Source: Lindgomyces ingoldianus (Eukaryota; Ascomycota; Dothideomycetes; Pleosporales; Lindgomycetaceae). From it: a stretch of DNA of 64,000 nucleotides. The notes under the pieces are model-generated. The model was given only the letters and a program-made list of their open reading frames with translations, was not told the origin of the DNA and did not search any database. Position 1 is the first letter of the stretch. Each line of letters begins with the position of its first letter. The position numbers and the translations under genes are program-made. The stretch spans positions 292,051-356,050 of the forward strand of contig NW_022985187.1 in assembly GCF_010093535.1 (NCBI RefSeq), written 5' to 3'. Shown here piece by piece: positions 10,791 through 20,948 of this stretch.

Positions 10791-12254
10791 TTAAGGACCT
10801 CCCTTCGGGTCTTGTCGATAATCTGTAATGCTCCGTATGCGGCCGGTGAACATGGTAAATTTGCCCATGCTAGGGTCATAGGTGGCCGTCACATCGAGAG
10901 TCATTTTTGCTCTTTCACCCATTAGTTCGACAAGTCCGTGGACGATGAAGGTACCGCGTGGGGGTTGAATCTTATATGGTTGCCACTCCCGTTGGAGCGC
11001 CTGGCGGAAGGTAGATAGATCTAAAGTTAGGGTTTTGGGACTGGGGAGAGCCAGACCGAAGCGCTCATAGGCGGGATTATCGAGTGTTGAAGAGGCTGTA
11101 GGCTCTTTCTGGGATGGCGGTTGAGAAGATGATTCAGGGCGGGTTTCGCTGGCCGGAGAGGGGGGGGATGGAGAATCCGAGGGTGAATCTGGTGGCGGTG
11201 ACGGGGTGGACTTTTGGCCTGCGTGTTGAGGCTCTGGATTGTTGGGTGTTGTTGGAGGATGGGTTAGGAGCTGTGGTTTGGTAGTTTGCTTCGTCTCGGT
11301 TTTTTTGTTTCCCCAGCCAATGAGATTCTTGAACTCTATCCAGGAGCTCTCTGCTTTCTTCTTCGAGTCGGCATATATGGAGTTGGCGACGGACTTAGGG
11401 AAGAGGAGGTTATTTAAACGCTGGTGGTGAAATTCGTCTACAGGGCGAGTCGTCCATCGATAGGTTAGATGGTCGCTGATTTCGATCCCGGGGCGCTCAA
11501 ATTCGATTGGGGGACCGTCGGGAAATTTTATTTCAATCCACCAGGTGCCAGCTTGAGTGTCGATGCGACCCAGACGGTGAATGTAATCCCGTCTTTTTGA
11601 GCCAAGGTCGCGAATTATGCCTACGAGTTCGACTATAGGGTTGTTAATTACCACTTGCAGTTGTCGGACCAGAAACCGTACGCTGTATTCGCTGCATGCG
11701 ACTCCGATCCTGCGCCATGCGAATGAATTCTTGCCACTCTGGATCTGAGCCCCGATAATATGTCCTTGGTTTTGCGCGCGTGAAGCCGGTCGGAAAGAAA
11801 ATGAGTGGCTGGGCGTCATCGTCTTCATCTTCGTCATCCTCTTCGTCTTCGTCGTCGCCTTCTTCGAAGTCTTCCCGGTCCGCTTCTGCAGCCTGCCCAC
11901 GCTTCTCTGATTCTGCTCGTCGGCGTGCCTGCCGTAGCTTTCGGTCCTCTTCGTCCTCTTCGACCTCATCGTCGTCTTCGTCTTCGAAGCCCACATCGTC
12001 AAGCCATCTGAGGGCTCCGTAAATGGTGGCAGTAGCGATTGCTGTGCTTATGAAGCGCCTACTCACCCAAGTTAGTCTGGCGGAGAGCTGCGGGGAAGAC
12101 CTACGCACGATCGCGTAAGGAACGGCTTCTTGAAGCGCACTCGTTGGATGTGCACTCTCTCATGTCCGTCGCGGGCAGCGGAGCGGATTATGTGGGCCTT
12201 GGGAATCTTGTTGAAGACAGAGAAACTCCTCCGCAATATCTGTGGCTTGAACAT
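10791..12254 (-). CDS. Acidic mitochondrial-type protein of unknown function
   Basis: Three exons, 12254-12109, 12058-11682 and 11632-10791, give 454 residues. The first residues (MFKPQILRRSFSVFNKIPKA) form a basic amphipathic presequence typical of mitochondrial import. A hydrophobic stretch (ISTAIATATIYGAL) follows, then an extreme Asp/Glu tract (about residues 70-125). Next is a conserved-looking core (YYRGSDPEWQEF ... RLGRIDTQAGTWWIEIKFPDG, PGIEISDHLTYRW). A Pro/Ser-rich linker and a second folded part (PPRGTFIVHGLVELMGERAK...) end the protein. I recall similar fungal proteins of unknown function but cannot name the family. The second intron (11681-11633) is only 49 nt and at first looks like a frameshift, but GTACGG, a TTAAC branch and TATAG restore the frame exactly. 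The gene diverges from the Vps3844-family gene. Confidence 0.75.
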
Positions 12255-12568
12255 GGGACGTTGCTGGGGAGGCTGGGGGAGGTCAAGATCGGCGCGATGG
12301 AGTGCGGAGGAAGGTGGGATTCGACATGAAGTCACGGAAGCTCTGCTGGACGGCGAAGGAGGGAGTGCCAAAGGGCGCGAAAGGTTGCGAAATGAATTAA
12401 CGGGAGACTGGGGTGAAAATGCTCAGCAAGGCTGAGATGATAATTAGTGGCGGCTCGAGGTTCGAGGGACCGGCAAGTTCCGCCTAGCACCGACAGGCTG
12501 CCTCGAACTGACGTTCGCTATCACAATCCCCCAGCTCCCTCACCAGCCATCCATCATCCACGCCCGCC
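12255..12568. promoter_or_regulatory. Shared divergent promoter region (314 nt)
   Basis: The ATGs of the acidic mitochondrial-type gene (-) and the Vps3844-family gene (+) lie head to head 314 bases apart, so both promoters must share this stretch. It is GC-rich with a C/T-rich run just before the + strand ATG. I see no canonical TATA box. Confidence 0.5.
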
Positions 12569-13833
12569 ATGAAGCTGTCTTGGGGCTTCCTCTTCTCCTC
12601 GCTACTATATTGCTCGGCGTCGGCGTCGAGAGCGGGCCATGCGTTCCTCTACGACCCCAAGACCACTGCTGCGTCTCAGCAGGTCACCCCCGAGACAGCT
12701 CGATTGATCCTCGCACAACGACTGGGGCTGTCACAGTTCCATTCAATCAAGCATGCGAACGACGAGGTTATTGAGCAGCTCAATGCCTACGGAGGAAGAC
12801 CGCAGCGACCTTTTGGAGACGATAGCTTCAGGAACTGGGCCCATGCACTGGTATGGATCGAGGATGTCCGCGACGTGGCAGGTGAGTGGACCCGACGTGG
12901 ATTCAAGAGTGGTGCGAGCTAACAGAGCATCCAGCTATCATCAAAGACCCGGCAGAGTACTCCGCCACCTTCACCATAGCCGAGCCCCCATGCTCGTCTG
13001 CCAACGACCGCTTGATCCAAGATATGGTGTTGCAAGCCGAATCTCTCCCTCGTAGACCTGACCCACGGCAAGACACTTACAACACCGGCCTTGTTGTCGA
13101 TAAACTCTTGGGCCAGCTCAAGCCCGTCGACACGTACAATGACTACCTCACCGTCTTCCACGCAGACAAAACCCTGTCCGCCTCTTCTTCCGACCTCTCT
13201 AATGCCCTCGCCCAACTCGTCTCCACATCCGTTGACCAAGGCTTCTCTATAACCGTTGTCCTCATGCCCCCGCCCTCCTCGCACTCTAAGCGCGCTGCCC
13301 ACCCCTACGGCACATATGACCTCCCTTCATCTATCGAAGCTCGCCGTGAGAAGTCCGAGGCTCTTCTTTCGCCCTCATCTTCCCAACCCTCCACCACTCC
13401 ACAAAACATGTCCGCCCAAACCATTGAGAAATTCCCTGCTCTCTTCGAGTCAGGGCCCGTCCTTGGAATACTTCCGCGATGCTTTGAATCGCTCTCGGAT
13501 TGCAAAAAGCAAACGCACAACTGCACGGGCCATGGAAAATGTGACCTCCTCCACAAAGGCGAGACGGGCAAAGATGCAACGGTCCAGGACTGCTATGGGT
13601 GTCGGTGTGACGCTACTGTCATTGATACTGAAGGTGGTGGAAGTAAGACAACATACTGGGGAGGCCCCGCTTGCCAAAAGAAAGATGTCTCGGTACCGTT
13701 TTGGTTGTTTGCCGGTAGTGGTGTGCTCATGGCTTTCCTTATCAGCGCAGGCATCGGAATGTTGTATTCCATCGGAAACGAGGAGCTGCCAAGCGTGATC
13801 GGAGCTGGTGTTAGCGGACCAGTGAGGAAGTAG
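12569..13833 (+). CDS. Vps3844/DUF3844-family ER-vacuole membrane protein
   Basis: Two exons, 12569-12881 and 12935-13833, give 403 residues. A cleavable signal peptide (MKLSWGFLFSSLLYCSASAS) leads into a lumenal part of about 300 residues. The C-terminal domain is diagnostic: CFESLSDCKKQTHNCTGHG, CYGCRC and YWGGPACQKKDVSVPF form an EGF-like disulfide pattern. It is followed by one membrane span and the conserved end IGMLYSIGNEELPSVIGAG. This is the Vps3844 (DUF3844) signature, named for a fungal vacuolar-sorting factor. The exact role is poorly known, and transport between ER/Golgi and vacuole is inferred from the family name. It shares its promoter with the gene on its left and faces Sec66 tail to tail. 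Confidence 0.88.
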
Positions 13834-14267
13834 GGCTGGGCAAGTTCCCGGTCCGGGAAATGAAGGTATTGGATTTGTATATCTGGTGTACGACAACATT
13901 TTCGTTTTCTTTCTAGAAAGTGCAGGGATTGTACCATGTATCAGGTTGTCTGCAGTGGGATCCCCACAGGTTCAATGGCGTCTAGTAGCGTTCGCAATTT
14001 CGTCACATGATTTGAATTGGTATGTTTGTTGTCTGCGGTGAATCGAGTGCTTTGTTCATACAAGTAGCCCTTGAGAATCCCTCTCAAGCGCCAGCTAAGC
14101 GTGCCCCCTTCCCGAGGTGCCTTGAACACCTCAACGCCGGTAATGCTATGGGCCCAAGAAATCTCTCTAGCCTCCCTAACCCTCGGACTAATGACATCTC
14201 TCTGTAACTGTACACCACAACACCTCAGCACGTCTCGCTTCCGAGCAACCCTGTCGTCACCCACACC
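13834..14267. other. Convergent 3' intergenic region
   Basis: Two genes end here tail to tail (the Vps3844-family gene + and Sec66 -), so both 3' untranslated regions and polyadenylation signals must fall in these 434 bases. No gene is supported: the open frames seen have no motifs. Confidence 0.5.
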
Positions 14268-15051
14268 TCAATGCTTAGCTTTCTTCTTCTTGCCCTTCCC
14301 CGCGTTCACGGTTGGACCCCCCGCCTCGACAATTACCGCATCATCGTCAGACCCTGTTTTTGCAGCAGGCTTACCACTCGCCGCCTCAGTGGCGGTTGGG
14401 CTCTTTTTCTCCTCATCCAGCTCCTTCATGAAATTTGACGAGATTTCCGTGCGGCGCTTCTCCCACCATTCCTTTTCGGCGGGAGCAGTGGCCTGGATTT
14501 CGGCAAGGCGCTCGCGTATGTGCGCGTTTTGGGCCATTTCGGAGGCGGATTGGAAGATGGTGGTACCCCAGTTAGGGGCAAATGCGTTGGCCTGGACAAA
14601 GGCACGATTTAGTACATAGGAGGGTCATCGGGCGAGGGGAAGGGGAGGGGCTAACCTCGTTAACGACATCGCGCAATTCTTCCTCGATCTCCTTCTCCGC
14701 CCGCTGAAACCGCTGCCACAAATCGTCTCCCACGCTGCCTCTCTGCAACAGAACCTGCAGCGCCTGCTTCGCATTCCGGACCTGCACTATCCGGTGAATA
14801 TCCTCAGTCGCGCGCCGCAGTAGCGCGGCCTTCAATATACTATCCGGCACTTTCGGGTTCTCCTGGTGTAGCAGCGTGAGGTAGATGTTGCGATGCAGAT
14901 GTGGGGGGAACCATGGCGCGAGCGAAGCGGCGGTCGCGGCTTGTCGTTTTCGGTAGAGGTTGGAGAAGACAGTGAGGGAGCCGATGAGGATGAAGAGATA
15001 GGCGAAGGGGATTGACAGCGCCAGCCAGTTGACGGCGTCAAAGGGCCACAT
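14268..15051 (-). CDS. SEC66: Sec66 (Sec71) subunit of the ER Sec62/63 translocation complex
   Basis: Two exons, 15051-14656 and 14591-14268, give 239 residues. MWPFDAVNWLALSIPFAYLF begins a single N-terminal signal-anchor. It is followed by the conserved block LAPWFPPHLHRNIYLTLL, VPDSILKAALLRRA and QALQVLLQRGSVGD, which identifies the fungal Sec66 family. Sec66 works with Sec62, Sec63 and Sec72 in post-translational protein import into the ER, with most of the chain in the cytosol. The second exon continues with FAPNWGTTIFQSASEMA and ends in a Lys-rich tail (KGKKKKAKH). I chose the ATG before WPFDAV because it starts directly at the anchor. An in-frame ATG at 15129 would add 26 residues with no family support. 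It diverges from NPL4, another gene linked to ER protein handling. Confidence 0.9.
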
Positions 15052-15550
15052 GGTTGCGGGCGCTGTTTGTGCGTGCTGTGCTCGGGGATGCTGTTTCCTC
15101 GTCGGGGCGATTAGAGACAGGGAGAACAAAGGTCCGGGTTGATTATCTGGGGCGGCGGTGTGTCAAATGAGCGGCAGAATCATCTGGGGTGCGAAAAGAA
15201 GGAAAGGAGACGGGACAAGTGTGTGAATTGTTAGTTCAGTGAAGGAGAAATTATTAACGGAACAGTGACCGAATCGGCGTGAATAGGACACATATTCGCA
15301 GCACGGCATCTGCCGAAGGCGGTGGCAGAACACCCAGGCGAGTTCTTTAGCGCGTCTTTCACGTCCGCAGGTTGACGTCGGTTCCGTGGCTTTCTACGCC
15401 TTACCAATTCACACCGCACCCTTCAGTTCGCCTTGGCTTGCCTAACACCCTCTATTACTGCCTGCGTGTCCCATCTACAAAAGACACTCGGCCGCCTCGC
15501 TCTTTTCCAAGTAGCCCAACTTTGATGCAGTAATTCTGACGCTGCCCACC
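15052..15550. promoter_or_regulatory. Divergent SEC66/NPL4 promoter region with a PACE-like element
   Basis: This stretch separates the ATGs of Sec66 (-) and NPL4 (+). At 15321-15329 it contains GGTGGCAGA, one base from the yeast proteasome-associated control element GGTGGCAAA that Rpn4 binds in front of proteasome and Cdc48-pathway genes. NPL4 belongs to that pathway, so the match is suggestive. A single 9-base near-match is weak evidence, and filamentous fungi may not use the element. Confidence 0.3.
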
Positions 15551-17609
15551 ATGATCCTCCGGTTCGTTAGCAAAGAGGGCCAGTTCCGGCTCAATGTCGA
15601 GCCCACGACGACGTTCACGGATATCATTCCCCAGGTAGCGGAGAAACTGCCCAGGAATATCGATCTCAGTAGCCTCACCGTCAGCAACAGACCGCACGGA
15701 GGTGACTCAAGAAAGTTGACGTCCCTGAAAGGCATCACGTTCAAACAGGTCGGCCTGTCGTGGGTAGCTCGCCTCGCCTTGCGTAGACATAGCTGATATC
15801 CCAACAGGCACGGTGCACAGCTTTTCCTCGACTTCCAGGAGCAGTCCTCGATATCGAATGGCCACTCCGAAGCTCCTACAGGCGCTGTCCGCCTGAACGG
15901 TCGCGCTGTCTCACCATCGGAAATTCCTACCGTCCCTCTAGGCTCGCCCACACTGTTGATAAAGAATCCTTGGGAAGTGATCAAGCAATCCCCGCTCGAT
16001 GATAGATTAGACAAGCTCGATGGCAAGATTCAACGGAAACTAGACCAGAAGATGTGCAGACATGGGCCGAAAGGCATGTGCGACTACTGCATGCCGCTGG
16101 AGCCGTATGCCCTTGAGTACCTAGCAGAGAAGAAGATCAAGCATCTCTCGTTCCATTCGTATCTGAGGAAGATCAATTCGGGGAAGAACAAGCCGGAGAG
16201 TGGAAGCTCGTACATGCCCCCGCTTAGCGAACCGTATTATCGTGTGCGGCCAGACTGCCCGTCGGGACACAAGCCATTTCCGGAAGGTATCTGCACTAAG
16301 TGTCAACCAAGTGCGATCTCGCTACAGCCGCAGGAGTACCGGATGGTGGACCATGTCGAGTTCGCATCCGTAGGGGTGGTCGATGACTTGATCAATTTCT
16401 GGAGAAATACCGGGTCCCAGCGGTTGGGATTTCTCTATGGTCGATACGAGGAGTACGAGGAGGTGCCACTAGGAACGAAGGCTGTCGTTGAAGCTATCTA
16501 CGAGCCACCGCAGGTTGGCGAGGCTGATGGCATCTCGTTAGGCGAGTGGGAAAATGAGAATGACGTCGATGAGATCGCACGGCAATGCGGGCTTCAGAAG
16601 GTCGGCGTCATCTTCACTGATTTACTAGATGCGGGCAATGGGGATGGTACCGTCGTTTGCAAACGACATATCGATTCCTACTTCTTGTCGTCACTCGAGA
16701 TCGTCTTTGCTGCGAGATACCAGGCGAAACATCCGCGGCCCAGCAAGTGGAGCGATACCGGCAGATTTGGTTCCAACTTTGTCACGTGTGTCATCAGCGG
16801 CGATGAGGAAGGATCCATCAGAATTTCATCATACCAAGCGTCAAATACGGCGGTGGAGATGGTGCGAGCAGATATCATCGAGCCATCGGCAGAACCGTCA
16901 GTCATGCTCGTACAGTCGGAGGAGGACAATAATACTCTCAACCAAGCACGATATATCCCCGAGGTCTTCTTCCGAAAAGTCAACGAGTATGGAGCCAACG
17001 TTCAGGAGAATGCCAAACCGGCTTTTCCTGTGGATTATCTCCTAGTCACCTTAACACATGGCTTCCCTAACCAACCCAATCCTGAGTTCACTGGACCAAG
17101 GTTCCCTATCGAGAATCGAGAGATTATGGGCGAAACTCAGGAGATTTCAGCACTGTCTAAACAGCTCAATGCCCGTGCAAATGGTGTTGCTCTCAATACC
17201 ACGAGCGGACTTAACAGCATTTCGAATTTCCATCTTCTTTGCTTTCTCCATGGTCTGGGTATTCTCAGCAAGGTACGACAGTTCTTACCTTCATTTGCAT
17301 GAATATGGGCTAAACAAACAATCTGTATAGGAGGAAGAGTCTCTCCTCTGCAAAGTCGCAACGACTCACGATCTCTCAGACGGGCTCCAGCTGCAACATA
17401 CACCTGGCTGGGCTACGCTGTTGACGATTCTCAAAGAATCCGGTGAGCGACCCCCCAAACGTTCCTATACACCTACAAACTCTTCGTCGGCCAGGGGGGT
17501 GGCTCACCATCTTGACCATCCTCTCCGGCGGCAACCTTCTTGTGGCTCCGATTCTGATTCTCTCCAGCTGGCTAAGCGGGTTAAGGGAGTTAGCTTGAAG
17601 GGAAAGTAA
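15551..17609 (+). CDS. NPL4: NPL4, cofactor of the Cdc48/p97 segregase
   Basis: Three exons, 15551-15759, 15808-17272 and 17331-17609, give 650 residues. The N-terminus is a ubiquitin-like domain ([18 protein letters not shown] ... [13 protein letters not shown]). A zinc-binding region follows with [19 protein letters not shown] and [16 protein letters not shown], both diagnostic for NPL4. Then comes the MPN-like core starting at [20 protein letters not shown], containing [10 protein letters not shown] and [10 protein letters not shown]. Npl4 with Ufd1 recruits ubiquitinated substrates to Cdc48, including in ER-associated degradation. The C-terminus carries [17 protein letters not shown] and ends [14 protein letters not shown] considered a further GTGAGC intron after KESG but kept the open frame because its end looks like other fungal NPL4 tails. 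Confidence 0.93.
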
Positions 17610-18028
17610 TATATTTTCTTTCAAGGAGCATCTCTAAATAAGAGATGATGAACTACACGACCGCGGGACGAATCGAGTATTGATTTAACACAGCATCGAT
17701 TACAGTGGGTTTGGGGCTTGGTGATCAGTCAGGGATGGGTGCATGGATGCGATGTCTGATGAAAGGCCGCTTTTGGCACATGGCAGGATCACCTTACATA
17801 ATGCAGAGGCTTGGGGGCAAATCATGTATAGGAAGGACACAATAGTAGAGCATGCTCTGAGCCGACGAGTCCGGCTCTCTACGGTTTGGGACGTGATTGG
17901 TGAATGATTGGGTTGGCCCGTGCACTTGAACGTGAAAGCGCGATTTCGTGTCGCGTCTCTCCCACTTTAACCAAGTAGACCTGATTGACCCCACCGCCAA
18001 ACCTCACAACCTCCCTTGCTCTCCCACC
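17610..18028. promoter_or_regulatory. NPL4-RFC intergenic region with G1/S-type promoter sites
   Basis: The 3' end of NPL4 and the promoter of the clamp-loader gene share 419 bases. At 17933-17956, about 75 bases before the ATG, is a compact cluster (GAAAGCGCGATTTCGTG followed by TCGCGTC). It includes the reverse complement of CACGAAA, the Swi4/Swi6 box, and CGCG-containing sequence like the Mbp1 site. Such sites fit S-phase expression of a replication gene. Binding is inferred. Confidence 0.4.
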
Positions 18029-19338
18029 ATGGCGGACTTCTTCAACATCAAGGCACGGCAGGCGGCTGCAGCCCAGGCCAGTTCCTCGAAAGCACCTACG
18101 ACAAAGCAGGAGCCCAGTCGGCTGCAGCCATGGGTCGAGAAATAGTATGCCAATTCTCTCCCAACATCTAGCGGCACTAAAGTCCAACATATGGGAAGAC
18201 CATGAGCTAATATGTGGTCCACAGCCGTCCAAAAAAGCTCTCCGAAGTCACAGCCCAGGACAACACGATCCAAATCCTCTCTCGCACGCTGCAATCCTCC
18301 AACCTCCCCCACATGCTCTTCTACGGCCCACCGGGAACTGGAAAAACGTCGACGATCCTCGCGCTCGCAAAACAGCTCTACGGTCCCGAACTTATGAAAT
18401 CAAGAGTGTTGGAACTCAATGCCTCAGATGAACGTGGAATCAGCATCGTACGAGCTAAGGTCAAGGACTTCGCACGACAGCAACTAAGCTCTGCACCAAC
18501 CTATCAAGTCATGACAGAAGACAAAGAGGGGGAAGAGGGCAAGATGGTCAGGTATAGGGATAAATATCCCTGTCCACCGTTCAAGATTGTTGTGCTGGAT
18601 GAAGCAGATTCGATGACGCAGGATGCGCAGTCTGCGCTTAGGCGAACGATGGAGACGTATAGCAAGATGACGAGGTTTTGTCTTGTGTGTAATTATGTCA
18701 CGAGGATTATCGATCCTTTGGCGAGTAGATGCTCGAAGTTTAGGTTTAAGAGTTTGGATCAGGGGTCTGCAGTCGGCCGTATTGAAGATATTGCGAAACT
18801 TGAAGGGGTAAGGTTAGCGCGAGGAGTTGGTGAGGAGTTGGTGAGGGTTAGTGAGGGTGACTTAAGGAAGGCGATTACGTTTTTGCAGTCTGCGGCGAGA
18901 CTTGCTGGGGAAAGCAAGGATGGTGAGAAGACGAGGAAGAAGAGGGTTGTTGAAGACGACGAGATGGATCTTGATGACGAGGAACCTGCGGAAGCGGATA
19001 TCGTTTCCGTCCGAAGCATCCAGGAAATCGCAGGCGTCATTCCCACACAGACTATGGATTCCCTCAGCACCGCCATCTTCCCCCAAACCTCCAAGAAACT
19101 GAATTACACAAGTATCGCAAATGTGGTGGAGGACATGATTGCGGAAGGGTGGAGTGCGGCGCAGACAGTCAATCAGCTGTATGATAGGATTATGTATGAC
19201 GAGCGGGTACAAGACTTGCAAAAAATGAGGATTGCGGGCATGTTTTCCGAGACGGATAAGAGACTGGTAGATGGTGGGGATGAGCATCTTGCGGTGCTGG
19301 ACCTGGGGTTAAAGATTGCCGGGGTTTTGTGTCAGTAA
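18029..19338 (+). CDS. RFC2: Replication factor C small subunit (yeast Rfc2 / human RFC4 type)
   Basis: Two exons, 18029-18144 and 18225-19338, give 409 residues. After a variable start (MADFFNIKARQAAAAQ), LQPWVEKYRPKKLSEV begins the AAA+ clamp-loader module. Walker A is GPPGTGKTST, Walker B is VVLDEADSMT, the RFC signature SRC lies in LASRCSKFRF, and ELNASDERGI is present. The C-terminal collar domain is complete. With its sister subunits it opens and loads PCNA at primer ends during replication and repair in the nucleus. The ELMKSRVLELNASDERGI context fits the yeast Rfc2 branch better than Rfc3-5. A charged insertion of about 30 residues (KTRKKRVVEDDEMDLDDEE) lies between the lid and the collar, making the protein longer than the yeast one. 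Confidence 0.9.
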
Positions 19339-20183
19339 TGCCCGTGAGCGGTCGCGACAGCTGTCTGCCAAACACCCAAAGGAGCTGGACTGTGGGAGGA
19401 AGCATTTTTGGGTGTATAGGCGTATTGGCGTAGTATCAGAGGTTGAGGTTGGGATGTTTCTTGAGGCACGTGAAGCCACAAGAATCGCAACTATAACATC
19501 ATGTTCCACTATCCTTCGCGATGTACTCGCGCTGTCCTATTTCCCCTTCCCAGACAGGAAACATCAATCTATTGATTTGATATCACGTGCTCACCTCGGG
19601 CCTTCTACCCCAAACAGCAAAAAGATCGAAAAGCCTCGTCTTCGCTTTAGCTCTAGCACATGCAATCCCTCGGTCCAACCACTCTCACCTTCCGCTTCCG
19701 CTTCCTCCAGTCCTCCACCCATCCACCAAACATCGTCGGAAATGCGCGTCGAATTCCACTCTTGGAGGCTTTATATGCAGTAGCCGTACAGGGATTCCCC
19801 ACTAGAAATAACCCCGCTAGGAGCGAATGCGGAAGTGCCTAGGTATCTCGGAGGCCGACAGCTGTCAGGTACGACGAACCAGACTACATGTGAAGCGCCA
19901 ATCCATCGATTGCGTACCGTCCCGAATTTAGAAGCCTGTGCATGCAGGGTTGAGGGATGCGTGGTGGGGGCTGTGATGTGTATTTAAGAAGGCTGTGGGA
20001 TCCCGCTTTGTGAATTCAGACAAGTGTGTTGTGTGACGTACCGGAACTCAGACTGCCCACCAACAGTAAGCCCAAGCTCGACGCGTTCTCGAGGGATTTC
20101 TCAACTTCGATTTTCGACTTCAAATTTCCACTACGTAGCTTCAACTCCAAGGAAGCAAGGGAAATTGCAAAGAGACAGACACA
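19339..20183. other. Intergenic region between RFC2 and the lipocalin-like gene
   Basis: About 845 bases including a C/T-rich stretch (19,600-19,740). Open frames here are low-complexity and lack family motifs. It presumably holds the promoter and 5' leader of the gene starting at 20184. Confidence 0.45.
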
Positions 20184-20948
20184 ATGGCCGCACCATCGGA
20201 GAAGACGATCAGGTCTTTGGACGGCAAATGGATTATAGTGAGTCTGGTTTTCCTAGCTATGAACATTCGGTCTTGCCCTATTCACAACTTCCTAGTACTC
20301 TGTTTTGTTTTATTTCCAAGCCCAATATAAACTCTAACGCGCTTCAATTCAAAAATCTCTATTTCCTATTCGTTCCACCCCCACTAACCCACCCAGAACA
20401 AAACTCTCTCCGACTCCACGGACCCGGTCCTCGCGCTCCAAGGCATGGGCTGGCTAACCCGCAAAGCCATCGGGCTCGCTACTGTAACCCAACACCTAAA
20501 ATCCTACACAGAACCCCCAGAAGATAATCCCACCGGCGCTCCCATCACGCACATTGAGATCCAGCAAACCGCCTCCGGCGGCCTAAAAGGCACCTCCGAA
20601 AAACGCATTCTCGACTGGCAATTCCGTCCTCACTCTGACTACCTCTTCGGCGATCTGCGAGGCAGAAGTCGCTGGAACACCCTGACGAAGCTGAAGGAGG
20701 AGTATGCGGGGAAGGCGTTGGAACAGGATGCGGAGTTTCTTTGTGAGGGCTGGTTGGAGGAAACAGTGAATGGGGAGGTGGTGGATAGTTTTGTAGAGAA
20801 TGAGGGGAAGGGTTGGACGGCGTGGCAAATTTGGGGGTTTGCGGAAGTGGACGGGGTGAGGATGTTGACGAGGCGGTTTGTAGTTAGGAGAGGTGAGGAG
20901 GCGAAGAGTTGTCGGTTGATATATGATTGGGCGGGGCCATTGGCTTAG
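20184..20948 (+). CDS. Lipocalin-like small fungal protein (hypothetical)
   Basis: Two exons, 20184-20237 and 20397-20948, joined across a 159-nt intron (GTGAGT ... CCCAG), give 201 residues. The pattern LDGKWIINKTLSDSTDPVL, GMGWLTRKAIG, then alternating strands (ITHIEIQQTA, RILDWQFRPHSDYLFGD, AWQIWGFAEV, RMLTRRFVVR) looks like a single small beta-barrel. It resembles the fatty-acid-binding/lipocalin-like proteins common in Pezizomycotina, whose ligand and role are unknown. There is no signal peptide, so a cytosolic place is likely. The short first exon was chosen because KWII-NKTL restores the typical barrel start. Confidence 0.72.

Noticed and set aside
11671..11690. Frameshift or sequencing error in the acidic mitochondrial-type gene
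   Set aside because: A 49-nt intron with proper signals explains the frame change fully.
11780..12022. Poly-Ser open frame on the + strand
   Set aside because: It is the antisense reading of the Asp/Glu-rich exon of the acidic mitochondrial-type gene; no other support.
13256..13798. 180-codon open frame on the + strand
   Set aside because: It overlaps the second exon of the Vps3844-family gene in another frame; composition is a shadow and no motif is present.
14071..14619. 182-codon open frame opposite SEC66
   Set aside because: Antisense shadow of the second SEC66 exon and its intron.
17445..17512. Possible third intron at the end of NPL4 (GTGAGC ... CCAG)
   Set aside because: Splice signals look acceptable, but the unspliced frame ends in [13 protein letters not shown], which resembles other NPL4 tails; splicing gives an unfamiliar end.
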